DNA of 64,000 nt, taken from the NCBI GenBank assembly GCA_045222555.1, contig JBGUYY010000088.1:129200-193199 (forward strand). Direction: 5' to 3'. Made by a program: the position numbers and the translations under genes. This document shows positions 27,479 to 36,781 of this stretch, piece by piece. Each line of letters begins with the position of its first letter. Within the stretch, counting starts at the first letter, position 1. The notes beneath the pieces were generated by a model, which saw only the letters and a list, made by a program, of their open reading frames with translations, was not told where the DNA came from and did no database searches. Source of the DNA: UBA1756 sp045222555. Lineage in GTDB: Bacteria > Bacteroidota > Bacteroidia > Bacteroidales > WCHB1-69.

Positions 27479-29761
27479 CTATTGTTTAATGATTTTCTCT
27501 ACGGAGAACAGTTCCTCTTTTTCCCATATTTGCATGAAGTAAAGTCCGGCGGGCCATGTTTGCGTGGAGATGGTCGTATTGACTTCTGTTAGTGTTTGAT
27601 CTACCAACATTCGCCCCGTTATGTCGTAGATGCAGACTCGAATATTATCACTGCCAATTTTTTTCATCGTCAGATTGTCAGACTGACTTTTCTCCTTGCT
27701 TATCACGATGTTCTCTTGGAAGGGGTTGGGAGTGATGGAGAGAATTTGTCGTCGGGTGTTTGACAGGGCATTTCGGTGAGAGTCGGTGTGGGGACGGTAG
27801 ATGAATCCGTCGGAACGCAGGGGGAGGGAGTAGAGTCCTGCCTCGTTGAGGGCGCGAACGGTGACATAGTAGTGCTTTTGTTCATTCAGTTTTAGACGCT
27901 CGGAGAAGTGTGTTTGGGTGGTAAAGCCTGTGAGCAAAGGTCTTGTGAAGTATGGGGTTGTATAGTGGACGGCGTATTCGTAGCCGACAATGGCGGATAG
28001 GGTGTCGGTGGCTTCATTCCAGTTGGCGGATACCATTTGGTTGTGAATTTCATCGATGTCGTTGCCCAAACCGTCGTTGACGGTGCCGGTCAGGATAGGC
28101 GGGGTGACTGCTTGTGGCAGAATGGAGTTCCATGTGGCCACCCAGCCTGCGGCGGTGGTGGCGCAGTCGGAGCGGAACTCGAGGGTGAGGGCATTGCCGG
28201 TGGCGCGCACGGTGCCGGGTGAGTGCGTGTTGAAGCGTCCGATAAGGGGTGAGAAGACGGAGGCTCCGTCGTAAATCCACAGGAAATCATAGTTTTCTTC
28301 CAGCTCAAAAGTTGTGAAGGTGAGTTCGATGGCTTCGGCATTTTCCACCTCAATGGTGATGATTTGGCGTTCATCGTTGCCGTAGTTTCCATCCTGTCCG
28401 CCCGAATCGGTGAGGGTCCCACTGGTAGTGTGGTAGGTGGTGACAGGGGTGTCGTGGTTCACGAGCTTGAAGTAGAGGTTCCAGTTCCAGTAGGGTCCGG
28501 GGTCGGTGTGCGACTGGCTGGGAAAATGTTGGTGGCCGCGTATTTTGGTACAGGCCGTCTCGCCGCCGAGACTGTGAAGACCACTGTTGAGCACGGTGCC
28601 GTCGTCGAGGGTGTCGCGGTAGAACATGCGCAGGGGCGGTATGTTGTTGCGGTCGCAGATGTTTCGAGTGAGCAGGGCGGAACTTTGGTACATGGCGGGG
28701 GTGAAGTAGCTGGCGATGTTGCCGTAGGCCTCGTGCTCGATGCCGACTGTGTAGGGGTTGCAGTTGCCGACGTGCCAGGCCTTGTCGGCTTCGCGCACCA
28801 TCTGGGTGATCTGTCCGTCGATGGAGCGTACCACATAGTGGGCGGAAGCCTGTGCTCCCACCCCGTTGTAGGTGCAGTTCTGGAACCATGCGATGGATCC
28901 TGCGTATGTTCCTTGTGTGTAGTGGATGGTGACGGCAGAGATGGTGTGGCCGCTGCGCCCCGAATAGTTGCAGCTTCCCGCAGGATTCCAGATGGCACCA
29001 GGGTAATCGGTATTCTCATCTTTTGTATTTTCTATGGAAGCGGGGAATTCTTCTCTAATATTCTTATTATCAAATGTTTTACTGTCTGATATTGCTGTTT
29101 GTGGCGCTTGCAAAAGGGGCAGGTCTCTGCCAAAAACTTGCATTATGTCCACCGCTGGGAGCTGGATGTGGCAGGCTTCCCGGTAGGCTGCGGAGTTAGC
29201 GAACAGACAGTAGGCATAGTGTTGGCTGCTGACAGGAAATTTTGTTTCTGTGGAGGTGGGGATGGGTAGTTCCGACAGCTCGTCAAGAATGGGGAAACAG
29301 TCGGGCAGGGTTTGAGGTTGGAGGCCAAGCTGTTGTGCTATGGCAGCGAAAGCGGCGGCATAAGCCAGAATGTTGTCGCGAGGTGACTGCATGATTTTCT
29401 CGACGGGGACATCTGACAATTCGGACACACGTTGAAGGTTGTTGCGGAAAATGTCTTTTCCGTTGAGGGTGAGGCCCATTACGCCATAGGTATTAGGGAT
29501 TTCACAGGGTTCTTGAGCGGAGGTGTCGGGAGCAAGGTGGTGAAAACGGGAGTAGGTGAAAGCCACGGTTTCCAACACCCCTCGCGGCACTGTGGGGTAC
29601 AGGCGGTAGGCCTCTTGGAAGTAAGGTTCCACCTGTTTGTACTGTTGGATGATGGAGGCTTCAGTTTGCTTTTGAAGCCGTCTTAGTTCTTCATTCACAG
29701 GGTTTTGTGCGTAAACCATCGTAAGAGCGAAGAACAGGAGGATAAAGAACAATCGTTTCAT
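27479..29761 (-). CDS. T9SS-secreted N-acetylmuramoyl-L-alanine amidase, multidomain
   Basis: The 760-residue protein has a signal peptide (MKRLFFILLFFALTMVYAQ) and several domains. Residues ~30-230 form a helical region with GVLETVAFTYSRFHH and NTYGVMGL, similar to lysozyme-like or cell-wall-targeting modules. Residues ~250-430 form an Amidase_2 domain with a zinc His in VTIHYTQG, the conserved VGIEHEAYG and the second zinc site KIRGHQHFP...HTDPGPYWNW. A CUB-like domain follows (NYDFLWIYDG), then a FnIII domain and a type A T9SS sorting tail from ITPNPFQENIV. It should cleave between muramic acid and L-Ala outside the cell, possibly of other bacteria. It has its own -7 promoter box. Confidence 0.88.
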   Translation of the reverse strand: MKRLFFILLFFALTMVYAQNPVNEELRRLQKQTEASIIQQYKQVEPYFQEAYRLYPTVPRGVLETVAFTYSRFHHLAPDTSAQEPCEIPNTYGVMGLTLNGKDIFRNNLQRVSELSDVPVEKIMQSPRDNILAYAAAFAAIAQQLGLQPQTLPDCFPILDELSELPIPTSTETKFPVSSQHYAYCLFANSAAYREACHIQLPAVDIMQVFGRDLPLLQAPQTAISDSKTFDNKNIREEFPASIENTKDENTDYPGAIWNPAGSCNYSGRSGHTISAVTIHYTQGTYAGSIAWFQNCTYNGVGAQASAHYVVRSIDGQITQMVREADKAWHVGNCNPYTVGIEHEAYGNIASYFTPAMYQSSALLTRNICDRNNIPPLRMFYRDTLDDGTVLNSGLHSLGGETACTKIRGHQHFPSQSHTDPGPYWNWNLYFKLVNHDTPVTTYHTTSGTLTDSGGQDGNYGNDERQIITIEVENAEAIELTFTTFELEENYDFLWIYDGASVFSPLIGRFNTHSPGTVRATGNALTLEFRSDCATTAAGWVATWNSILPQAVTPPILTGTVNDGLGNDIDEIHNQMVSANWNEATDTLSAIVGYEYAVHYTTPYFTRPLLTGFTTQTHFSERLKLNEQKHYYVTVRALNEAGLYSLPLRSDGFIYRPHTDSHRNALSNTRRQILSITPNPFQENIVISKEKSQSDNLTMKKIGSDNIRVCIYDITGRMLVDQTLTEVNTTISTQTWPAGLYFMQIWEKEELFSVEKIIKQ

Positions 29762-29795
29762 CGTATTGGATTTAATTAGTCAATAAAGAACGCTG

Positions 29796-29803
29796 CAAAG
29801 GTA
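29796..29803 (-). promoter_or_regulatory. -7 box for the amidase gene
   Basis: On the minus strand TACCTTTG followed by CAG lies 34 bases upstream of the amidase ATG. Confidence 0.6.
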
Positions 29804-29937
29804 CTATGGCGGGCAAGTCATTTTCAAGAGCAAAATTTAAAATTAACATTAATTAACAAATAAACCTTTTCTATCATAGTATTAAGGCCTTCATGAAAGA
29901 AAAGGAAACTTTTTTCATTTTGAAATACAAAAAGTCG

Positions 29938-29945
29938 TATCTTTG
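29938..29945 (+). promoter_or_regulatory. -7 box for the methionine gamma-lyase gene
   Basis: TATCTTTG followed by CACC. A TTTG at 29919-29922 could be the -33 element, although the 15-base spacer is shorter than usual. The leader to the ATG is about 60 bases. Confidence 0.65.
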
Positions 29946-30006
29946 CACCCGCTTTATGTGCGATACAATTTATTATTTATCATATTAATTTTTAAAATAT
30001 TTTCAG

Positions 30007-31203
30007 ATGAAAAACTTTGATCCTGCAACCCAAATTCAAGCTGTTGATCAAAAAGACCTCAACCGCGGTGTGAACCCGTCGATTTGCGACAGCGCAACCT
30101 TTATGTTTGAACAGGCCAAAACCATGACCGACACTTTCCATGGTGAGACGGAAGGTTACTATCTTTATTCCCGTCATTGGAATCCCAGCACCTTTGCACT
30201 TTGCCGCGCATTGGCTGCAATGGAAGGCACCGAAATGGCATGGGCTACCGGTTCTGGTATGGCCGCCATTACCGTTGCGTTGCTGCACGAAGTGAAGGCT
30301 GGCGACCACATCCTCTCCAGCATGACCACCTACGGCGGTACTTTCGCTTTCTTGAACAACTACATCAAGAAATTTGGTGTGGAGGTGAGCTTCGTCAACT
30401 TCCAGGATCTGGATGCAGTGAAGAAGGCTGTTCGTCCGAATACGAAAGTGCTCTACACCGAGACGATGAACAACCCGTTGCTCCGCATCGCCAACATTCC
30501 CGAGCTCTCGAAGATTGCTCACGCTGCTGGTGCCAAGCTGTTGGTTGACAATACCTTCACCCCGATGATTTTCTCACCCTACCGTTTGGGTGCCGACGTG
30601 GTGATTTACAGTATGACCAAATATGTGAATGGTATGAACGACTGTGTAGCGGGTGCCATCTGTGGTACGGCCGACTACATCAATTCGCTCATCAACGTGA
30701 ACGACGGTACCGCCATGTTGCTGGGTCCCGTGCTTGATCCGATGCGTTCATCCAGCATTCAGAAGAACCTGCACACCCTGCATATCCGCATGAAAAAACA
30801 CAGCGAGAATGCCATGTATCTGGCCAAGAGATTCAAAGAAACTGGTATCAAATACAACTATCCCGGCCTTCCCGAACACGTGGATCACGAGTTGTTCAAA
30901 TCTATGATGAATGAAGAATACGGCTTCGGCGGTATGATCTCCATCGACATGGGTACGGCTGAGAGAGCCAGCGCTATCATGGAAGAGATGCAGCGTCTGG
31001 GCGTGGGCTACCTCGCAGTGAGCCTCGGCTACTTCAAGACTTTGTTCAGCAACTCCGGCAAGTCCACCTCATCCGAAGTTCCGGAAGATATCCAGAAAGA
31101 GATGGGCATGAGCGAAGGACTCATCCGCTTCTCTGTCGGTTTGGACAACGATGCCGAGCGCACCTTCCAGCTCATCAAACAAGCTATCGAAGCCACGAAA
31201 TAA
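30007..31203 (+). CDS. megL: Methionine gamma-lyase-type PLP enzyme
   Basis: The 398-residue protein belongs to the Cys/Met-metabolism PLP family. It shows YLYSRHWNPST, WATGSGMAAITVALL, the PLP-contacting LLVDNTFTP, the Schiff-base Lys in YSMTKYVNGMND and LRF-like GLIRFSVGLDNDAER at the C-terminus. The set fits methionine gamma-lyase, which releases methanethiol, ammonia and 2-oxobutyrate; cystathionine gamma-synthase or lyase remain possible since paralogues are hard to separate by eye. It is cytoplasmic and would feed amino-acid fermentation or sulfur recycling. It is monocistronic, with its own promoter and a strong terminator. Confidence 0.82.
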   Translation: MKNFDPATQIQAVDQKDLNRGVNPSICDSATFMFEQAKTMTDTFHGETEGYYLYSRHWNPSTFALCRALAAMEGTEMAWATGSGMAAITVALLHEVKAGDHILSSMTTYGGTFAFLNNYIKKFGVEVSFVNFQDLDAVKKAVRPNTKVLYTETMNNPLLRIANIPELSKIAHAAGAKLLVDNTFTPMIFSPYRLGADVVIYSMTKYVNGMNDCVAGAICGTADYINSLINVNDGTAMLLGPVLDPMRSSSIQKNLHTLHIRMKKHSENAMYLAKRFKETGIKYNYPGLPEHVDHELFKSMMNEEYGFGGMISIDMGTAERASAIMEEMQRLGVGYLAVSLGYFKTLFSNSGKSTSSEVPEDIQKEMGMSEGLIRFSVGLDNDAERTFQLIKQAIEATK

Positions 31204-31220
31204 ACAGCAGTGGCATCAAT

Positions 31221-31253
31221 AAAAAAAGCGTGGGTTTTTCCCACGCTTTTTTT
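31221..31253. terminator. Bidirectional terminator between convergent genes
   Basis: A7GCGTGGG (31221-31234) pairs perfectly over 14 bp with CCCACGCT7 (31240-31253) around a TTTTT loop. Both strands end in a T-run, so it serves megL on the plus strand and the alpha-oxoamine synthase gene on the minus strand. Confidence 0.92.
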
Positions 31254-31270
31254 GTATCCAGTGACAGGCG

Positions 31271-32536
31271 TTATTTGTTAATCGACGCCATGTCGGGGAT
31301 TTCTTTGTCGTAGTCGCCTTTGGCGAGGCGTGCCTTGATGTCGCGGAAGGCCTCGAGGGTGCGGTCCACATCTTCGATAGAGTGTGCGGCAGTGGGGATG
31401 ATGCGGAAGATGAGCATTCCGGGAGGAATGACGGGGTAGGTGACGATGGAGCAGAAGATGTTGTAGTTCTCGCGGAGGTCAACGGCGATGTTGGCGGCCT
31501 GGTTTATGCCGCACTTGAGGATGACGGGCGTGACGCAGGCTTCAGCGGGTCCGATTTCGTAGCCGAGGTCGCGGAAGCCCTTCTGCAGACGGCGGGTCAC
31601 CTCCCACAGTTTGGCACGGAGGGCGTCGCCTTCGGCACTGCGGATGATTTCCAAACGCTTGAGGCAGCCCACTACGATCGGCATCGGGAGTGCCTTGGCG
31701 TACATCTGCGAGCGCATGTTGTATTTGAGGAAGTCGATAATCGGCTTCTCAGTGGCGACGAAACCGCCGATGGTGGCCATTGACTTGGCGTAGGCGCCGA
31801 TGTAGATGTCGATGTCGTCCATCACGCCGAAGTGTTCGGAGGTGCCGCGGCCGTGGGGGCCCATCACGCCGAAACCGTGGGCGTCGTCGATGAGGATGCG
31901 GAATTTGTATTTCTTCTTAAGGGCTGCGATCTGGTCGAGGATGCCGAGTGCGCCGGTCATGCCGAACACGCCTTCGGTGATGAGCAGCACGCCACCGCCC
32001 TGACGTTCAGCCTGTTCGCAGGCCTTGGCCAGCACTTTTTCGCAATCAACGATGTCGTTGTGTTTGAATTTGACGCGGGTGCCGATGTGGAGGCGCATAC
32101 CGTCGAGGAGGCAGGCATGGGCTTCAGCATCGTAAACGATGACGTCGTGGCGAGCAACGAGAGAGTCGATGGTGGAGAAGATGCCCTGATAGCCGAAGTT
32201 AAACTCGAAGGCAGCCTCTTTTTTCTCAAAATCAGCCAGTTCGCGTTCCAGTTGTTCGTGGAGGGCGGTGTGGCCGGTAAGCATACGGCTTCCCATCGGG
32301 TAGGCCATACCCCACTGGGCGGCGCCTTCCGCATCGGCTTTGCGCACCTCGGGGTGGTTGGCCAGGCCGAGGTAGTTGTTCAAGCTCCAGCAAAGCACCT
32401 CTTTGCCTCTGAAGCGCATGTGGGGACCGAGTTCGCCTTCCAACTTGGGGAAGATGAAGTAGCCTTCGCTGGTTTTGCGATACTGGCCGATCGGGCCACC
32501 GGTGGACTGTTTGATTCTTTCAAAGATATCTTTCAT
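31271..32536 (-). CDS. Alpha-oxoamine synthase (serine palmitoyltransferase-like)
   Basis: The 421-residue PLP enzyme joins an amino acid to an acyl-CoA with loss of CO2. Family blocks are LCWSLNNYLGLANHPEV, GSRMLTGHTALHEQLE, DAEAHACLLDG, LIDDAHGFGVMGPHGRGT and the Schiff-base Lys in YIGAYAKSMATIGGF. The class includes glycine C-acetyltransferase, 8-amino-7-oxononanoate synthase and serine palmitoyltransferase; Bacteroidetes use the last for sphingolipids. No threonine dehydrogenase or biotin gene is nearby, so serine palmitoyltransferase is a reasonable first guess, but the substrate cannot be fixed from sequence alone. Confidence 0.75.
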   Translation of the reverse strand: MKDIFERIKQSTGGPIGQYRKTSEGYFIFPKLEGELGPHMRFRGKEVLCWSLNNYLGLANHPEVRKADAEGAAQWGMAYPMGSRMLTGHTALHEQLERELADFEKKEAAFEFNFGYQGIFSTIDSLVARHDVIVYDAEAHACLLDGMRLHIGTRVKFKHNDIVDCEKVLAKACEQAERQGGGVLLITEGVFGMTGALGILDQIAALKKKYKFRILIDDAHGFGVMGPHGRGTSEHFGVMDDIDIYIGAYAKSMATIGGFVATEKPIIDFLKYNMRSQMYAKALPMPIVVGCLKRLEIIRSAEGDALRAKLWEVTRRLQKGFRDLGYEIGPAEACVTPVILKCGINQAANIAVDLRENYNIFCSIVTYPVIPPGMLIFRIIPTAAHSIEDVDRTLEAFRDIKARLAKGDYDKEIPDMASINK

Positions 32537-32593
32537 TTTCTGATGATATTATAGATTAAAAAAACAAATTGTCACAATTACGAAATTGCTCTG

Positions 32594-32601
32594 CAAAATT
32601 A
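32594..32601 (-). promoter_or_regulatory. -7 box for the alpha-oxoamine synthase gene
   Basis: On the minus strand TAATTTTG followed by CAG lies 57 bases upstream of the ATG. Confidence 0.5.
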
Positions 32602-32762
32602 CTCAAAATTTCGACACAAAACAGAGCAAAATCAGATATTTTTCAATTATCTAGAAAAGAGATTTTTGGCGAGTTGGTACACCTGCGGCGGTCATTCGTA
32701 CACAAACTTAGGTAGTTCGTATAAATAGCTAAAAAACAATATTTTACAATCATTTTTCATTG

Positions 32763-32770
32763 TATTTTTG
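32763..32770 (+). promoter_or_regulatory. -7 box for the WG-repeat-like protein gene
   Basis: TATTTTTG followed by CCA lies 75 bases before the ATG at 32846. Confidence 0.55.
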
Positions 32771-32845
32771 CCACGTTTTCCTCCCTTTCAAGCAGCGAGA
32801 GAACAGACCAATTTTTACAATTATTCACTCTAAAAATTATCAGTC

Positions 32846-34087
32846 ATGGGCAAAATCAAAAAGTTCAAAGAAGAATTCAAGGAACAGAATCTTTTGACGA
32901 AATTCCGCATTATTATCATCTCCATTTTATTTCTCATCGCATTAGGGTGGGTTGGAAAGCATGGCTTCGACTTTGTTCGTACAAAAGTGAACCATATCGA
33001 ACAGCACTACAATGTGGTCAGAAAAGATATCATCACTTCTGACTATTTGTTGTTGAGCTACGAGGACAAAACCTGCCAGCTGGTATATGGTCCTAAGGAA
33101 AAGAAGTTGGGTTCGCGTTTTACCTCTTGCCTCATATCCAGCTATTTGACCGAGGATTCGGTTCTCTATATGTACAATAAAAACAAAAAAGGTTGGAAAA
33201 CTTTTTCGCTGGTGACGGGTAATTTTTCCGAGGAGTATTTCGACCATATCAAACGCCCTGACACGCTGCATCACTACTCGGCCTGTTCGCGCAATGGCCT
33301 GATGGGCTTTCTGAATGTACAGAGTGGTGAATTGGCCATTCCTCTTCAGTTTCCTGAACCCAAGCATTTTAGCAGATCATTCGACAGCTTCTATCACTAT
33401 AGAGATTGTGTGGAAGAGAGAGACTATATTATATTTCATGGCAATTACTGCATTGTTCCCACCAACTCGCAAGCCTATGGCGTGATTGATACGAAAGGCA
33501 AGATCCTTCTCAATGGATATACAAAAATTGCTTATCTTGAGAATTATAATATTTTTGAGACATGCAGAGGGAAAAATGAACACGCCATTTTTGCTGCTAA
33601 AGACAGGAAGTGTCTTGCAAAGGGAAGCAATATTAAAATTCTGGACATCGGCATTTTGAATAACGATAGTCTTTTCAATTTTGATGGCGACTTGATGACT
33701 GATCTCACGCAAGATATTCATCTTTCAAAGTATGGCTATAATGAAGTGGATCTTCGTGGAAAGAAAGTATATACCGATATGGATGAATCGTATAGGTATG
33801 ACAATTATGATGACTTTACTTATCGTGATCCTGATGCCAACTATATGTATATTGACTCTGACGGTGAGGAGGTGATGGATAATTATACTATTATCAGGGG
33901 AGTTAAAGATCGGAAAAATGGTAGAATTGTAGTGGAACACCAGCGCGCAGTACAGGCATACAAGAATGCAAAAGGAAAGTATTTATTTGTATGTTACGGA
34001 TACGATTACGACTACGAATACAGCTATTACTTATTTATTGATGAGGATGGAAAAATACTTTTCAAAAAAGATTTAGAAACGATTTAG
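32846..34087 (+). CDS. Membrane-anchored WG-repeat-like protein, function unknown
   Basis: The 413-residue protein has one N-terminal membrane span (FRIIIISILFLIALGWVG, residues ~20-37) after a basic cytoplasmic tail, so the rest probably lies in the periplasm. The body contains beta-rich segments resembling degenerate WG repeats (GLMGFLNVQSGELAIPLQF, AYGVIDTKGKILLNGY, YLFIDEDGKILF), spaced along the sequence. The C-terminal third is rich in Asp and Tyr (DMDESYRYDNYDDFTYRD). I do not recognise a defined activity. Its promoter and leader are separate from the neighbours. Confidence 0.6.
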   Translation: MGKIKKFKEEFKEQNLLTKFRIIIISILFLIALGWVGKHGFDFVRTKVNHIEQHYNVVRKDIITSDYLLLSYEDKTCQLVYGPKEKKLGSRFTSCLISSYLTEDSVLYMYNKNKKGWKTFSLVTGNFSEEYFDHIKRPDTLHHYSACSRNGLMGFLNVQSGELAIPLQFPEPKHFSRSFDSFYHYRDCVEERDYIIFHGNYCIVPTNSQAYGVIDTKGKILLNGYTKIAYLENYNIFETCRGKNEHAIFAAKDRKCLAKGSNIKILDIGILNNDSLFNFDGDLMTDLTQDIHLSKYGYNEVDLRGKKVYTDMDESYRYDNYDDFTYRDPDANYMYIDSDGEEVMDNYTIIRGVKDRKNGRIVVEHQRAVQAYKNAKGKYLFVCYGYDYDYEYSYYLFIDEDGKILFKKDLETI

Positions 34088-34110
34088 TCGCTATTGTTGT
34101 GGAAAATTCC

Positions 34111-34118
34111 TATTTTTG
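34111..34118 (+). promoter_or_regulatory. -7 box for the LytTR gene
   Basis: TATTTTTG followed by CAAAC lies 52 bases before the ATG at 34171. Confidence 0.6.
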
Positions 34119-34170
34119 CAAACAGAATTCTTTTCTATGATGTTAAAGGAAATTATTCACAATCAATACG

Positions 34171-34620
34171 ATGAATAGGGATTCCACCCGTGATACAAAG
34201 CGACTGCTCAAGGATTTGAGTTCTTTTTTCCGCCGGACGGGAGACAGGATTGTCATTGGCAACAAAAATTCGCAGAAGGTTTATCTGATCGATCCTGCCT
34301 CCCTGATGTGCATTGAGGCAGACCAAAATTACACCAATTGGTATTTTTCCGATGGCACGTCACTTACCCTCACCTATCAGCTGGGCGTTTGCGAGGATTT
34401 GATTACCAGTCAAGTCAGTGATGAACAGCTTACCCTCGCTCGTATCGGTAGAAGTGCTATTATTAACTTCCAATATATCACGCAGATAGATATGACTAAT
34501 AAGATTTTGGTCATATCTAACGAAAACCATGTCAGTCGGAAAATTTCCGTTTCGGAAGATATTTTGAGAATCATCAAAGAAGCCACCATCCTTTATAAAG
34601 AAGCCAATGAAAACAGATAG
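34171..34620 (+). CDS. Stand-alone LytTR DNA-binding protein
   Basis: The 149-residue protein is little more than a LytTR domain: MCIEADQNYTNWYFSDG (strands 1-3), the central region with LARIGRSAIINFQYITQID, and a C-terminal ISEDILRII-like helix. There is no receiver domain, so it is not a classic response regulator; an input from an unknown partner or expression level is likely. It overlaps the next gene by 14 bases (ATG at 34607), so the two are translationally coupled. The coupling suggests that it works with the membrane protein encoded downstream. Confidence 0.82.
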   Translation: MNRDSTRDTKRLLKDLSSFFRRTGDRIVIGNKNSQKVYLIDPASLMCIEADQNYTNWYFSDGTSLTLTYQLGVCEDLITSQVSDEQLTLARIGRSAIINFQYITQIDMTNKILVISNENHVSRKISVSEDILRIIKEATILYKEANENR

Positions 34621-35470
34621 CCGGATTTTAGACAACGATTTCCATATTCTCCAAGGAAAGAAAAATAAGAAGCCATTTTACAAAAAGAAATGGTTCGTAA
34701 TGGTCGTGAGCGGGGCTTTGTTCATCGCTTTTGTTACGTTTCTTATAGTTGTCATTGGTGAGGATGGGGGAAAAGCGGTTAAAGTAAGCACGGAAGTTAG
34801 TAAGGGGAATGCCGGCAGTGAGAAAAAAAGCTCTTCAAAACAGCAGGTAAAGTTGAATCAGCAGCGCGCTGTTGTTGTTCGCGAGGCAACTTCCAACGGG
34901 TACAATCTTCGTATTCTTTCTGTTGTTGGCGGCAAAGCCGAGCTGCATGTCGGTCCCGTTGACCGGGAGGACACTACCATTTTGCTTGCCGTACGTGCTG
35001 CTGACGTTCGGCAAGATAATGGCGAGCCTGCGGGTGCTTTTGTTGACAAAGGGAAATTGCTATCGCAGGGGAAGGCCAAAAAGGGCTTTTGCGCCATCAT
35101 TGACGACAACATTATCATAGGAGCTGCTGAGAACTCACCCTACTTGGAAGAGGCCATCAACAATGAGGGTTATTTCTTCCGTCAGTATCCACTTGTGGTG
35201 GATGGTATGGCGATTCACAACAAGCCGCGAGGAACTTCCATCCGGCGTGCGCTTTGCGAAAAGGAGGGAGAAATTATGGTAATTGACTGCGAGGATGTCT
35301 CCTTCAACGATTTTGCTCAGGCATTGGAAGACTTCGGTGTCACCAATGCCATCTATCTCGTAGGTGGTAGCTCATACGGGTATTACAGGACTATGAACTT
35401 GCAGCGGCATGATTTTGGAGATCCCAACCGCAACAGCGACCCCATGATTTCTTTTCTTATCTGGAGGTAA
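34607..35470 (+). CDS. Membrane-anchored phosphodiester-glycosidase-like protein
   Basis: The 287-residue protein has one N-terminal membrane span (WFVMVVSGALFIAFVTFLIVV) and a large outer domain. The domain resembles the NAGPA/phosphodiester glycosidase fold (DUF2233): a buried strand FCAIIDDNIIIGAAE, RQYPLVVDGMAIHN, the Arg-containing SIRRALCEKEGEIMVIDCEDVSFNDFAQAL and AIYLVGGSS near the C-terminus. The family cleaves GlcNAc-phosphodiester-type links, but here several usual residues (for example a clear DGGGS) are changed to VGGSS, so activity is uncertain. It is coupled to the LytTR gene. Confidence 0.55.
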   Translation: MKTDSRILDNDFHILQGKKNKKPFYKKKWFVMVVSGALFIAFVTFLIVVIGEDGGKAVKVSTEVSKGNAGSEKKSSSKQQVKLNQQRAVVVREATSNGYNLRILSVVGGKAELHVGPVDREDTTILLAVRAADVRQDNGEPAGAFVDKGKLLSQGKAKKGFCAIIDDNIIIGAAENSPYLEEAINNEGYFFRQYPLVVDGMAIHNKPRGTSIRRALCEKEGEIMVIDCEDVSFNDFAQALEDFGVTNAIYLVGGSSYGYYRTMNLQRHDFGDPNRNSDPMISFLIWR

Positions 35471-35488
35471 CCTATATTGCATCGGCGG

Positions 35489-36781
35489 TTATTCCGCGCT
35501 CATCACAAGGGCATCTGCCACCACTTCTGCCACCGACTTGATTTCAACGCCGAGTTTGTAGTGGTGGTCGATTTGCATGAGCTGATCGACGCAGTTGTGG
35601 CAGGGGGTGATGACCACGTCGGCGCCGGTTTTGCGGATCTGGTTAGCCTTGATTTCGCCGATTTTGAGCCGGCGCTCGTTGAACTCGCTCATGGCGAGCA
35701 TGCCGCCGCCACCGCCGCAGCAGAAGTTTTCGTTGCCGTACGGGTCCATTTCAATCAGTTCGGGTACGGCGCTCTTCACCACGAATCGGAGGGTGTTGAA
35801 CAGTCCGCCGTTGCGGGTGATGTTGCAGGGATCGTGCAGCGTGTATTTCTTGGTATTCAGCGACTTGTCGAGTTTGATACGTCCCGAACGGATATATTGT
35901 TCGATGAGTTCTACGAGGGTAATCATCTGAAAATCGGGGTGTTGTTTCATATAGTTGGGCGACTCCCAGCGGAGGGCACGCGAACCATGGCCGCACTCGC
36001 CGAGAACCAACTTCTTACAGTTCAGGTTCTTGACCTCATCGTACATGTGTTGGGCGATGAGGGTGGCTTCTGCGTCGTTGCCGGAGAAGTAGCCGTAGTT
36101 GGTTACATCGTACATTTTGGTGGAGAGGGTCCAGCTTTCGCCGGCAGCGTGGAAGATCTTGGCGGCGGCGGAGATGGAGAGCGGGAAGAACTTGGGCTCG
36201 CGGGGGTTGAGGGTGTAGAGCATCTCCTTGTCGGGCTGGTTGAGCGGGATTTCCGCGGTCTCGAAGCCCTCTTCATCCTGCATCTCCTCTTCCATCCACT
36301 GGATGGTATCCACAAACTCGTCTTCGGGAATGCCCATATTGTTGCCGGTGTTCACGGCGGCATCCACGGTGGCTTGCAGCGACTGGGGTACCATGCCCAT
36401 AGTGGCGAGCATCCGACGGCCGGTGCGCACCACGAAGGGGATATCAACGCCGATGGAGCAGTGGGCCACGCAGCGTCCGCACATGGTGCAGGCGCCGTAG
36501 AGCGAGTCCACCATCTCGGCGATCATCTCATCGTCGAGGTCGCGGGCATGGGTCAGCTTGGGTGCCACCTTGCCCATGGTAGTGCAGTAGCGGCGGTACA
36601 GTGAGGCCACCAAGTCCACCTTTTTGCCGGGGATGTATTTCGGGTCGTCGAAAGACTTGTAAAAGAGACAGCTGGTGCCGCACAACCCGCAGTGTACACA
36701 AGAGTTGAGGTGGGTGATGAGCTTGCTGTCCGCGGGATGGCGGAGGATGTCCAGTGCTTTTTCGGTTAATTCAGGGTTCAT
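35489..36781 (-). CDS. HdrD/DsrK-like iron-sulfur protein
   Basis: The 430-residue protein has two [4Fe-4S] ferredoxin motifs near the N-terminus: CVHCGLCGTSC (residues ~28-38) and CTMCGRCVAHC (~98-108). The C-terminal half has cysteine-rich (CCG) domains: a first degenerate one around LGECGHGSRAL and a second with HDPCN, FCCGGGGGM and TPCHNC. This is the layout of heterodisulfide reductase HdrD, DsrK and related electron-transfer subunits. It probably passes electrons between a carrier and a thiol/disulfide, but no partner subunit (HdrE, DsrM, HdrA) is adjacent. A composite repeat begins directly upstream of its start codon, the same repeat as upstream of hydG. Confidence 0.8.
   Translation of the reverse strand: MNPELTEKALDILRHPADSKLITHLNSCVHCGLCGTSCLFYKSFDDPKYIPGKKVDLVASLYRRYCTTMGKVAPKLTHARDLDDEMIAEMVDSLYGACTMCGRCVAHCSIGVDIPFVVRTGRRMLATMGMVPQSLQATVDAAVNTGNNMGIPEDEFVDTIQWMEEEMQDEEGFETAEIPLNQPDKEMLYTLNPREPKFFPLSISAAAKIFHAAGESWTLSTKMYDVTNYGYFSGNDAEATLIAQHMYDEVKNLNCKKLVLGECGHGSRALRWESPNYMKQHPDFQMITLVELIEQYIRSGRIKLDKSLNTKKYTLHDPCNITRNGGLFNTLRFVVKSAVPELIEMDPYGNENFCCGGGGGMLAMSEFNERRLKIGEIKANQIRKTGADVVITPCHNCVDQLMQIDHHYKLGVEIKSVAEVVADALVMSAE

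Larger units (their letters stand above)
32537..32845. other. Divergent 309-base intergenic region with two promoter boxes
   Basis: The region between two divergent genes is AT-rich and codes for nothing obvious. It holds a minus-strand box (TAATTTTG at 32594-32601) for the alpha-oxoamine synthase and a plus-strand box (TATTTTTG at 32763-32770) for the downstream gene. No repeat or strong hairpin was seen. Confidence 0.55.
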
